From assembly GCA_016931935.1 (NCBI GenBank), contig JAFGDW010000330.1, positions 1-48,588 on the forward strand: a stretch of 48,588 nt of DNA. The letters are read 5' to 3'. This stretch comes from Candidatus Zhuqueibacterota bacterium (GTDB lineage: Bacteria > Zhuqueibacterota > Zhuqueibacteria > Thermofontimicrobiales > Thiofontviventaceae). Below, in pieces: positions 1-7,879 of the stretch. Each line of letters starts with the position of its first letter. Positions within the stretch are counted from its first letter, which is position 1. A program made the translations under genes and the position numbers. The notes beneath the pieces were generated by a model. That model did no database searches. It was not told the origin of the DNA and worked only from the letters and a program-made list of their open reading frames with translations.

Positions 1-265
1 AATTTTAATTATATTATTTTAATTTATTGGATGATAAATTGATCATTTTAATCATCATCGTTAATAATATATCAGTTACATATAGAACCATCACTCATAA
101 TCATTGAACATGATTCCTGGCTATGATCAACTTTCTCGAAATACCCCATTTATACTTTCAAAAAATTACTGTCTCCTATTATTTGAATTTATTATATTTT
201 TAAATAATCAGCAAAATATTTGTCATTAATTAAATTTAAATTTTGTTGCATTTGTAAAAATAATA

Positions 266-279
266 TTGTAATATTACAA
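266..279. promoter_or_regulatory. 14-bp perfect palindrome, operator-like
   Basis: The sequence TTGTAATATTACAA is a perfect 14-bp palindrome. Eleven bases further on lies a second dyad at 290-306 (AATCATT, 3-base spacer, AATGATT). Two adjacent symmetric sites in the leader of a transporter gene could bind a dimeric regulator. The region is AT-rich, so chance symmetry is possible, and no matching regulator is encoded in the window. Confidence 0.3.
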
Positions 280-289
280 AGATCATTTC

Positions 290-306
290 AATCATTATCA
301 ATGATT
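290..306. promoter_or_regulatory. 7-bp inverted repeat with 3-base spacer
   Basis: AATCATT at 290-296 is matched by AATGATT at 300-306. The same base pattern (GATCATTT followed by AATCAT) is echoed near 42-57, so the motif may recur in this leader. It could be an operator half-site array or simply AT-rich symmetry. Confidence 0.25.
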
Positions 307-739
307 ATATTGATCAATTAGATCATTTTTCTATTATGTTATTTTCATAGCCCAAATGATACTTTTTTTCTGTATATCTATTTGATACTCGCTACTTATA
401 ATGTTTGGCTTTCAAATATAATTTTAAATCAATACTTATAACAGATATTGGTTCTGCTTTGTCACGCTATAAATACTTGTTAAGTAATTAAAATATTAGT
501 ATATTGGGGCATGAAAAAGCAAACAAAAATCCATCTGCAATTCCCCAATAAACTCACCTTGTCCCATGAGAGAGAAGCCATGATGTATCAGATTTCCTTG
601 AGAATCTGGTAAAATAATTTGTAGAATTTCATCAAAAAATATCATGAATTCTTTTTAATTAAAATCTGTTCAGTAATAATATAATTGCAGCACGATGACA
701 GTTAACTTATGCACGGAAACACTGACAGCTCGTTATTCT

Positions 740-755
740 ACAACAGGCCTGTTGT
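740..755. promoter_or_regulatory. 16-bp perfect palindrome upstream of symporter
   Basis: ACAACAGGCCTGTTGT is perfectly self-complementary over 16 bases with a GC-rich centre, which is less likely by chance than the AT-rich dyads further upstream. It lies 236 bases before the symporter start. It could be a regulator operator or a small hairpin; no T-tract follows, so it is not an obvious terminator. Confidence 0.35.
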
Positions 756-991
756 GTGTCGATATCCTGCACGCCCGGATTTGGCTGTGGGATGGTAATA
801 AAAAACAACAGCAATATGCCGGATGCCTGCTTGTTATTGGAATAAAATGATCGATCTGCGGTTATCATTGGCAATACTGTGTAAGATGCGGTTTGAAGGT
901 GAAGAATTTATCCAAAGACGACAGGCAAATTATAGGTAATGTGACGGAATAAAAGCATTTAAGCGATCTGGACTAAAAAGTAGGAAGGAAT

Positions 992-3001
992 ATGAATTAT
1001 CTAAATTCAGTTGATTATACAGTAATAGTTGTTTATCTAACAATACTTATTGGTTTGGGATTTTATTTGCAGAAAAGAGCGTCACAAAGTATCCAGGACT
1101 ATTTTTTAGGGGGAAATACTTTACCCTGGTGGGCATTGGGAATTTCAGGGATGGCATCATATCTGGATATTGCCGGAACGATGCTCATTGTGTCATTTCT
1201 TTTTATACTTGGACCTCGGGGATTATTTATCGAATTTCGCGGCGGCGCCTGTTTGCTGTTGTCTTTTACTATGATATGGGCAGGTAAATGGCACTATCGT
1301 TCCAAATGTATGACAGGTGCTGAATGGATGGAATATCGTTTCGGTAGCGGCTGGGGTGGACAATTTGCACGGGTCGTTTCCGCAACAGCCAATATAATTG
1401 GAACTGTAGGTACGCTTGCCTATCTCATTAAGGGAGTCGGTTTATTCCTATCAATGTTTTTGCCCTTTTCTCCTTTGGTTTGTTCATTAATATTAATTGG
1501 CGTGGCAACGTTGTATACGATGGCATCAGGCTTTTATGGAGTGGTTTTTACCGATGTATTTCAATCGGTAATTATTTTTGTTGCAGTTATTTTTATCTCG
1601 GTAATGGCGGTTTTGAAAATAACAAATGTCGCTGATTTTGTTGCATTAACTGAAAAGGTCACTGGCAATCATTTATGGATGAGTTCCGGGATTCAGTGGA
1701 AAACTGTCATGCCCAGAGGATATGAAGCGTATCAACATTTAATGTTGTTTACATTTTTTTATTTTCTCAGAAGTGTTGTGGGTGGTGTGGCAGAAGGAGC
1801 TGATCCAAAATATTTTGGTGCTCGAAATGAACGTGAATGTGGTTCACTTAGTTTTTTGTGGATCGCATTATTAATGTTGCGCTGGCCAATGATGATGGGA
1901 TTTGCTGTTTTGGGTATTTATCTGGTTAATGATTTGTTTCCTGATCAGCTTGTTATGCTACATGCTGCAGATATCATTAAGTCATTCATAACGAATGCTT
2001 CGCCGGAACGATGGCAGGATATTCTGGCTGGAATTATGAACTCTCCGGGAAATTATCCACAAGAATTAATAACAGGTTTGAAAGAATTATTTCATTCAAA
2101 TTGGCAATATAAGCTTCATTTACTGAGTTTTGATGGTACGGTAAATCCGGAACGAATTCTTCCGGCAGTTCTTTTATTCACAATTCCCATGGGATTACGT
2201 GGATTACTGTTGGTTGCTCTGATCGCTGCCTGTATGTCATCCTTTGATACCCATGTGAATCGAACATCTGCATTTTTTATTAGAGACATATACCAAAGAT
2301 ATTTACGTCCACGAGCAAAAAACCGTGAACTTATTATCGGATCATACTTTTTCATTTTTGTACTGGTTGCTGTTAGCTATAGCATGGCTTATACGGTGAA
2401 AAGCATAAATGATATTTGGGGATGGATTGTTATGGGTTTAGGAAGTGGATTAATCATCCCGGCAATGTTTAAATTTTATTGGTGGCGATTTAATGGCGGT
2501 GGATTCGCGGTTGGTACAATAGTTGGACTTATTGCTGCCTTCGTCCAACGGGCTTTCTTTCCTGAGCTTGTTGAATGGCAACAATTTATCATTCTTTCAC
2601 TAATTTCATTAATAGCCACAATTATTGGTACCTATTTGACCAGTCCAATCGATACAAAAGTAATCAATCATTTTTATGCCACAACCCGTCCATTCGGATT
2701 CTGGGGTCCAATTAAACAAAAATTGAAACCAGAAATTCGTATTAAAATGTCAGCGGAACATAAAAATGATTTGATAGCATTGCCATTTACATTAGGCTGG
2801 CAGATCACTTTATTTTTATTGCCAATGCAATTAATAATCCACTCCTATAATACCTTTAAAATAACATTGCTAATTTTTATTTTTTGTTTTATTGGTATGT
2901 ATTGGTTTTGGTATCGTAATTTACCACCTAAAGGTAAGGCATTTTCTGACTCTGGAAAGGATTCAAATCTATCAGAAGATGTGTATTTAACGAATGAATA
3001 A
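992..3001 (+). CDS. Sodium:solute symporter (SSS family)
   Basis: This is an integral inner-membrane transporter of the SSS family, which couples uptake of sugars, sialic acids or other small solutes to sodium. It begins directly with the first membrane segment (residues about 8-27) and shows the family pattern FLGGN with following WW near residue 40, then repeated hydrophobic segments to about residue 650. At 669 residues it is longer than the usual 500-550. The extra length comes from a hydrophilic loop at about 325-385 and a C-terminal extension with further hydrophobic segments. A GGAAGG ribosome binding site lies just before the ATG. The next genes, GH38 mannosidase and FGGY kinase on the same strand, suggest it imports a sugar or short glycan. 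The substrate cannot be read from the sequence. Confidence 0.9.
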   Translation: MNYLNSVDYTVIVVYLTILIGLGFYLQKRASQSIQDYFLGGNTLPWWALGISGMASYLDIAGTMLIVSFLFILGPRGLFIEFRGGACLLLSFTMIWAGKWHYRSKCMTGAEWMEYRFGSGWGGQFARVVSATANIIGTVGTLAYLIKGVGLFLSMFLPFSPLVCSLILIGVATLYTMASGFYGVVFTDVFQSVIIFVAVIFISVMAVLKITNVADFVALTEKVTGNHLWMSSGIQWKTVMPRGYEAYQHLMLFTFFYFLRSVVGGVAEGADPKYFGARNERECGSLSFLWIALLMLRWPMMMGFAVLGIYLVNDLFPDQLVMLHAADIIKSFITNASPERWQDILAGIMNSPGNYPQELITGLKELFHSNWQYKLHLLSFDGTVNPERILPAVLLFTIPMGLRGLLLVALIAACMSSFDTHVNRTSAFFIRDIYQRYLRPRAKNRELIIGSYFFIFVLVAVSYSMAYTVKSINDIWGWIVMGLGSGLIIPAMFKFYWWRFNGGGFAVGTIVGLIAAFVQRAFFPELVEWQQFIILSLISLIATIIGTYLTSPIDTKVINHFYATTRPFGFWGPIKQKLKPEIRIKMSAEHKNDLIALPFTLGWQITLFLLPMQLIIHSYNTFKITLLIFIFCFIGMYWFWYRNLPPKGKAFSDSGKDSNLSEDVYLTNE

Positions 3002-3357
3002 CAATTCGGATAAATTCTTAGATGCTTGTTTGGAGTATAATGAGTTTATCTTATGATTCATCAACAGCTTGCTGCGTGGTGATTCAATTGTAAAACGGCA
3101 AATCAGCATAGTGCTACTAACTCGAAGCTTAGATATTGTTCATAACTCCGCAGCAAAGCCAAAAGGCAGGTTTGGATTTGAAATGATGCATCAAAAAACT
3201 TGAATATGCATTAATTCACTCATTACTTGATCTGAGTATTTATGGGATTACTAAAGATGAACACGGACGATTTCTTAAAATATTGAACGGGAATTGGCAA
3301 TAAATGTAAAAATGATTCTGTCAAATCGATTATAATTACAAAGGTATGCGCTAATAA
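3002..3357. other. 356-base gap between symporter and mannosidase genes
   Basis: No gene is supported here. A 38-codon open stretch at 3187-3303 reads like the C-terminal end of a protein but has no start codon and no extension upstream, so it could be a decayed gene end. No strong hairpin with a T-tract was seen after the symporter stop, so whether the two flanking genes are cotranscribed is unclear. Confidence 0.4.
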
Positions 3358-5874
3358 ATGATGAAATCGGAATACATTATTTATGCTATCGGAAATACGC
3401 ATCTCGATCCGGTATGGCAGTGGAATATACAAGAAGGATATGAAGAAGTATTCAATACTTTTCGTTCCGCTTTGGACAGATTGAAGGAATTCCCTGAAGT
3501 TTATTTTGTCGCCAGTTCAGCACAATTTTATGAATGGGTGGCAGAAGCAGATCCGGATATGTTTGCAGAAATTGCAGCATTTGTTCGGGAAGGTCGATGG
3601 ATACCTGTCGGAGGCTGGTGGGTTGAATGTGATATCAATTGCGCTACCGGTGAATCATTAGTAAGACAGGGATTATATGCTCAGCGTTTTTTTGAAAAAT
3701 ATTTTGGCAGAAAAGCCCGTATCGGTTTTTCACCGGACACTTTCGGTCATGCCTGGACCATACCACAAATTCTGAAAAAGCAAGGTATGGATAGTTACTT
3801 TTACATGCGACCGGAAATGCACGAAAATCAAACTATACCAGCGCCACTATTCCGTTGGGAAGGAGCAGATGGCAGTCAGGTGCTTGCCGTGTCTATTATT
3901 CGTTCCTATACTGCAAAACATACAGAAATTGAAGAAAGAGTTCAGGAATATTTCGAAGAATACAGCAGGGACTTACATGCAGTGAAGAAAATAGCAGTCT
4001 TTTATGGTGTTGGCAATCATGGGGGAAGTCCGACAATTGCCACGATTAAAAAAATCAAATCGCTACAACAGAGTTCCCTGCCCGGAATACGTTTTTCGTC
4101 TCTGGAGGAATACATTGATGATATTCAGGAATTTATCCCCAATTTACCGGTTTTTGCAAATGAACTAGTCCATCATGCACGGGGCTGTTATTCCGCCTGT
4201 GCTGATGTTAAAAAATGGAATCGCCAAACATGCTCTGCTCTGGTCCAGACTGAGAAATACGCAACAATTGCAAACATACAAACTGATTTCAAATACCTGG
4301 GAGATGATATACAGTCTGCCTGGAAAAAAGTATTATTCAATCAGTTCCATGATATTCTTGCAGGCTCTTCGATCGAAGAAGCTTACCAGGATGCAGGGCG
4401 TGAATATGGATATGCTTTGACGATAGCACATGATATTTCCATGAAAGCGCTGCGTTCACTGGTAAGCAAAATATGGACTGCTGATGCTAAATATCCGACA
4501 TCGATACCTTTTGTCGTGTTTAATCCATGCTCATTTTCAGTCCAACAGTATGTCGAATTTGAATCTGAAATACCGGATCCGGAAATGGTCGATACAGAAC
4601 AGATAATTATGAGGTACAGTACTCATATACCATTTCCCAAAACTGAAATTGTACTTCGTAATTCAGAGGGAAAAGCGATACCCTATCAAATGTTACCTAC
4701 TGCTGCTTCCAAACAAGAAAATCAACCGTCCCGGATTCGATTCCTTTTTCGAGCCGACGTCCCTGCTTTCGGGTATCATGTTTATCGACTCGACTCTGGT
4801 CGCAAGGAGTCACCACCCAAATTAGATGGTTTGACAGTTAAAGAAAATTTACTGGAAAACGACCTGGTTCGGATTGAATTCGACAAAACAACCGGTGCAG
4901 TCATTTCTTATCATGACAAAAAGTTGAAAAAGGAATATTTCAAACCACCAGGTACAATCTCTGTGGTACTCGAAGATCCGGATGATACATGGGGACATAA
5001 GATTCAAGCGTATGATAAGGAACTGGGTATATTTGGAAATGCTTCGATGAAAATAATAGAGGCCGGACCCGAACGTGCGCGGATTCAGGTAAAAACTTTT
5101 TGGGGAGATTCCTTTATTGTTCAGGATTATTCACTGTATCGGGAATCTCCTGATTTGGAATGCAAAATTCTGATTAACTGGCATGAAAAATATCGTGTGC
5201 TTAAATTAAGTTTTCCGACAGTATTGGAAAATGGTAAATGTACATATTCCATACCTTATGGATTTATTGAACGACCAATGTCCGGAAACGAGGAACCGGG
5301 ACAGGAATGGATTGATGTAAGCAGTACAAATGACAAAAACAAATTCGGCTTTGCTTTAATTAATGATAGTAAATGCGGCTATAGCGTAAATAATGGGGAT
5401 ATCCGTTTGACTGTTTTTCATAGCACAGCGTGGTCTCATCATAATCCGGAAATTGTTACCGAGCAGGATAATTGCCGTTATATGGAACAGGGGATTCACG
5501 AATTCACTTACCTACTGGTACCCCATGCAGGTGATTGGCGTGCGGCGGCTATTCCACAAGTTGCTGAGGCAATGTTGATGCCTCCGCGTATCGTCTGCTC
5601 TGGCGTCCATCCGGGTAAATTTCCATTTCAAAAAAGTTTTGTCTCAACTTCAATGAAGAATGTGTCCATCACCGTTATTAAACGTGCAGAAGACAGAGCT
5701 GGAATAATTTTACGTTGCGTTGAATTGTATGGACGGGCTGTTCGAGGTACTATCGAGATCGTACCGATGAATCGCAAACTGACGATTGAAATAAATCCGT
5801 ATGAAATTAAAACATTATATATCCCTTTTAATGACAAAGATGATATTGAGGTTGTAAATCTCTTGGAAGAATAA
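3358..5874 (+). CDS. GH38 alpha-mannosidase
   Basis: This is a glycoside hydrolase family 38 enzyme, a retaining alpha-mannosidase that trims mannose from glycans or mannosides. The metal-binding HLD motif is at residues 15-17 (NTHLDPVW). The nucleophile is Asp127 in SPDTFGH (125-131), and the family motif NQFHDILAGSS spans 328-338. The C-terminal half (about 385-838) has the beta-sandwich pattern of the GH38 C-terminal domains. Length (838) is normal. There is no signal peptide, so it should act in the cytoplasm on imported oligosaccharides, consistent with the symporter upstream. The start is not firm: a second ATG follows directly and only a weak AAAGG lies upstream. Specificity (alpha-1,2, 1,3 or 1,6) cannot be told. 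Confidence 0.93.
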   Translation: MMKSEYIIYAIGNTHLDPVWQWNIQEGYEEVFNTFRSALDRLKEFPEVYFVASSAQFYEWVAEADPDMFAEIAAFVREGRWIPVGGWWVECDINCATGESLVRQGLYAQRFFEKYFGRKARIGFSPDTFGHAWTIPQILKKQGMDSYFYMRPEMHENQTIPAPLFRWEGADGSQVLAVSIIRSYTAKHTEIEERVQEYFEEYSRDLHAVKKIAVFYGVGNHGGSPTIATIKKIKSLQQSSLPGIRFSSLEEYIDDIQEFIPNLPVFANELVHHARGCYSACADVKKWNRQTCSALVQTEKYATIANIQTDFKYLGDDIQSAWKKVLFNQFHDILAGSSIEEAYQDAGREYGYALTIAHDISMKALRSLVSKIWTADAKYPTSIPFVVFNPCSFSVQQYVEFESEIPDPEMVDTEQIIMRYSTHIPFPKTEIVLRNSEGKAIPYQMLPTAASKQENQPSRIRFLFRADVPAFGYHVYRLDSGRKESPPKLDGLTVKENLLENDLVRIEFDKTTGAVISYHDKKLKKEYFKPPGTISVVLEDPDDTWGHKIQAYDKELGIFGNASMKIIEAGPERARIQVKTFWGDSFIVQDYSLYRESPDLECKILINWHEKYRVLKLSFPTVLENGKCTYSIPYGFIERPMSGNEEPGQEWIDVSSTNDKNKFGFALINDSKCGYSVNNGDIRLTVFHSTAWSHHNPEIVTEQDNCRYMEQGIHEFTYLLVPHAGDWRAAAIPQVAEAMLMPPRIVCSGVHPGKFPFQKSFVSTSMKNVSITVIKRAEDRAGIILRCVELYGRAVRGTIEIVPMNRKLTIEINPYEIKTLYIPFNDKDDIEVVNLLEE

Positions 5875-6297
5875 TAGTAACTAAAAAACTATTTTCGATT
5901 TCATTTAGGTGACAATGCTATTTATAATTAAAGCTGCAATTGGCAATCATCGGTTGGATTATAAGTTTGAAAATAGAGTTCAATAAAATTATAGAATCAC
6001 GAATGAACTTTGACATATTTTTGCCAATGCAACACGCAGTTGGGATTCGGCAAGCCCTGGGTACGGGACATATCGTTGAATTACTGCTCTGGCGCACTCT
6101 CTTTAGGCGAATCTTTACAATAGTAGAAATGTTCCGAAGGCGCATCCGCCTTTGGCGTGATCAGCCTTAGGATAATCTGTATTTATAATGATACGCCGCG
6201 GATGGATCAACATAACCATCTAGTATTGAAAAGACACGATCAGTCGTCAAAAATTCAAAAACTAAAAATTAGCTAGATAACCAACTAAATAACGAGA
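5875..6297. other. 423-base intergenic region with one hairpin
   Basis: Weak open frames exist on both strands around 5918-6170, but neither has a start with a ribosome binding site or a recognisable product. The region holds a stable hairpin at 6134-6155, annotated separately. The last 60 bases before the kinase gene are A-rich and carry no clear ribosome binding site. Confidence 0.45.
6134..6155. repeat. 9-bp stem hairpin, intergenic
   Basis: CCGAAGGCG and CGCCTTTGG pair over nine positions (one G-T wobble) around a CATC loop. No T-tract follows, so it is not a classical terminator. It may be an extragenic palindromic element or an mRNA-stabilising stem between the mannosidase and kinase genes. 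Confidence 0.4.
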
Positions 6298-7782
6298 ATG
6301 TACTATTTAGGTATCGATCAGGGAACAACAGGAACGACATCACTCATTTTTAATGATAGCTGGAAGATATGCGCAAAGGGCTATGCCGCACACACACAAT
6401 ACTACCCAACACCGGGCTGGGTCGAACACAATCCCATAGAAATATGGAATAAGACAAAAGAATCCGTGTCAATTGCTTTAAGCGATGCAGGTATCAAAGC
6501 AAGAAACCTACGTGCGATTGGTATTGCAAACCAGGGGGAAACATGTCTGGTATGGGACAGTAAAACAAGCCAACCTATTTATAATGCCATCGTCTGGCAA
6601 GATCGAAGGACGGCTCAAGCAGCAGACGCTTTGAAACGAAATTATACCCAACTTATATCTCGGAAAACGGGCGTACAAGTCGATGCATATTTTTCTGCGC
6701 TCAAAATTAAATGGATACTCGATAATATTGTTGATCCCTTGAAGCAGATTAAAAAAAATAATCTAATGGCGGGCACGCTGGACACATGGTTACTATGGAA
6801 AATGACCGGCGGTCGAATATTCATGACCGATCCATCGACCGCATCCAGAACGATGCTTTTTAACCTTCATACTCAAAAATGGGACGATGAAATTTTGGAT
6901 ATCATCGGAATCCCTAAATCTCTCCTCCCCGAAATCTACAACAGCGCTTCGATCTATGGACACACTTCCCCCGACAACTTGTTTGGCGCCAAAATCCCAA
7001 TTGCCGCCAGTGTTGTTGATCAAGCGGCGGCATTGTTTGGGCAAGCATGCTTTCACGAAGGCGCTGTTAAAACAACATATGGCACCGGGTGTTTTATGTT
7101 GCTCAATACCGGGCACAAACCGATTCATTCAAAAAATCGACTTATTACAACAGTTGTGTGGAAAATCGGCGACGAACTGAGCTATGCGCTTGATGGCGGC
7201 GTTTATATTGGCGGCGCGGCGGTTCAATGGCTTAAAGACGGGCTGCAAATTATTGACTCCCCTAACGAAACGGAAATCTTGGCGCGTAAGGTATCTGACA
7301 CCGGAGGCGTCTATTTTGTGCCAGCATTTGTGGGATTAGCTGCTCCTTATTGGGATCAATACGCCAGAGGCACAATTATCGGCATTACAGGGGGAACGAC
7401 ACGTGAACACATAGCGCGTGCCACTTTGGAGGCGATCGCTTTTCAGGTTGCAGAAAATCTGTCTGTTATGCAGCGAGATTCAGGAATATCAATCGATGTT
7501 ATGAAAGTAGATGGTGGCGCTAGTGTCAATGAATTTCTCATGCAATTTCAGGCAGATATGTTGGGGATTCCTGTGGAAGTGCCCGTCATTCATGAAACAA
7601 CCGCGCTTGGCGCAGCACAACTGGCAGCATTAGGAATCGGCGACATTAACCTTGAAGATTTAAACGGCGTTTGGAAATTATCAAAAAGATATGAACCATC
7701 AATTGGCGAAGATGAACGACAGTCACGAATGCATCAGTGGAAAAAAGCTGTCGCACGCTCAAGGCAATGGGCGGAATGTTAA
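6298..7782 (+). CDS. FGGY-family carbohydrate kinase, glycerol-kinase-like with altered pocket
   Basis: This is a cytoplasmic ATP-dependent kinase of the FGGY family, closest in pattern to glycerol kinase. The phosphate-binding motif GIDQGTTGT is at residues 5-13, GWVEHNP at 40-46, the catalytic-base Asp241 in VDQAAALFGQ, and YGTGCF at 261-266. In glycerol kinase the NQRET motif supplies an Arg that holds glycerol. Here it reads NQGET (78-82), with Gly80 in the Arg position, while the Glu, the Tyr of AYF (131) and the Phe of GTGCF remain. It therefore probably phosphorylates something other than glycerol, such as a ketose or polyol released by the neighbouring enzymes. Length (494) is normal. 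No strong ribosome binding site precedes the ATG. Confidence 0.88.
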   Translation: MYYLGIDQGTTGTTSLIFNDSWKICAKGYAAHTQYYPTPGWVEHNPIEIWNKTKESVSIALSDAGIKARNLRAIGIANQGETCLVWDSKTSQPIYNAIVWQDRRTAQAADALKRNYTQLISRKTGVQVDAYFSALKIKWILDNIVDPLKQIKKNNLMAGTLDTWLLWKMTGGRIFMTDPSTASRTMLFNLHTQKWDDEILDIIGIPKSLLPEIYNSASIYGHTSPDNLFGAKIPIAASVVDQAAALFGQACFHEGAVKTTYGTGCFMLLNTGHKPIHSKNRLITTVVWKIGDELSYALDGGVYIGGAAVQWLKDGLQIIDSPNETEILARKVSDTGGVYFVPAFVGLAAPYWDQYARGTIIGITGGTTREHIARATLEAIAFQVAENLSVMQRDSGISIDVMKVDGGASVNEFLMQFQADMLGIPVEVPVIHETTALGAAQLAALGIGDINLEDLNGVWKLSKRYEPSIGEDERQSRMHQWKKAVARSRQWAEC

Positions 7783-7879
7783 CGCAATATCGCGATTAGC
7801 AGTAGTGGATTTGTTTTCAAATTAATTGAATATTTTTCAACATTGATCTAAATAAATCCAATTTAATGAAAGTAGAAAC

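Larger units (their letters stand above)
1..991. other. AT-rich leader region without a convincing gene
   Basis: This 991-base stretch is much richer in A+T than the genes to its right, and no frame holds a credible protein. Two very short frames (511-612 and 709-798) lack ribosome binding sites and recognisable products. It does contain three operator-like palindromes (266-279, 290-306, 740-755), annotated separately. It is therefore probably the regulatory leader of the symporter gene at 992, possibly together with the 3' flank of a gene left of the window. Base composition becomes more balanced after about 700. Confidence 0.6.

Noticed and set aside
511..612. 33-codon frame in the leader region
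   Set aside because: No ribosome binding site, no recognisable motif, and too short to separate from chance.
709..798. 29-codon frame overlapping the 16-bp palindrome
   Set aside because: No ribosome binding site; the palindrome within it argues for a regulatory rather than coding role.
3187..3303. 38-codon open stretch resembling a protein C-terminus
   Set aside because: It has no start codon and is closed by a stop upstream; similarity to restriction-methylase ends was only impressionistic.
5918..6170. Overlapping small frames on both strands
   Set aside because: They lack ribosome binding sites, and the plus-strand frame runs through the hairpin, so repeat sequence is the simpler explanation.
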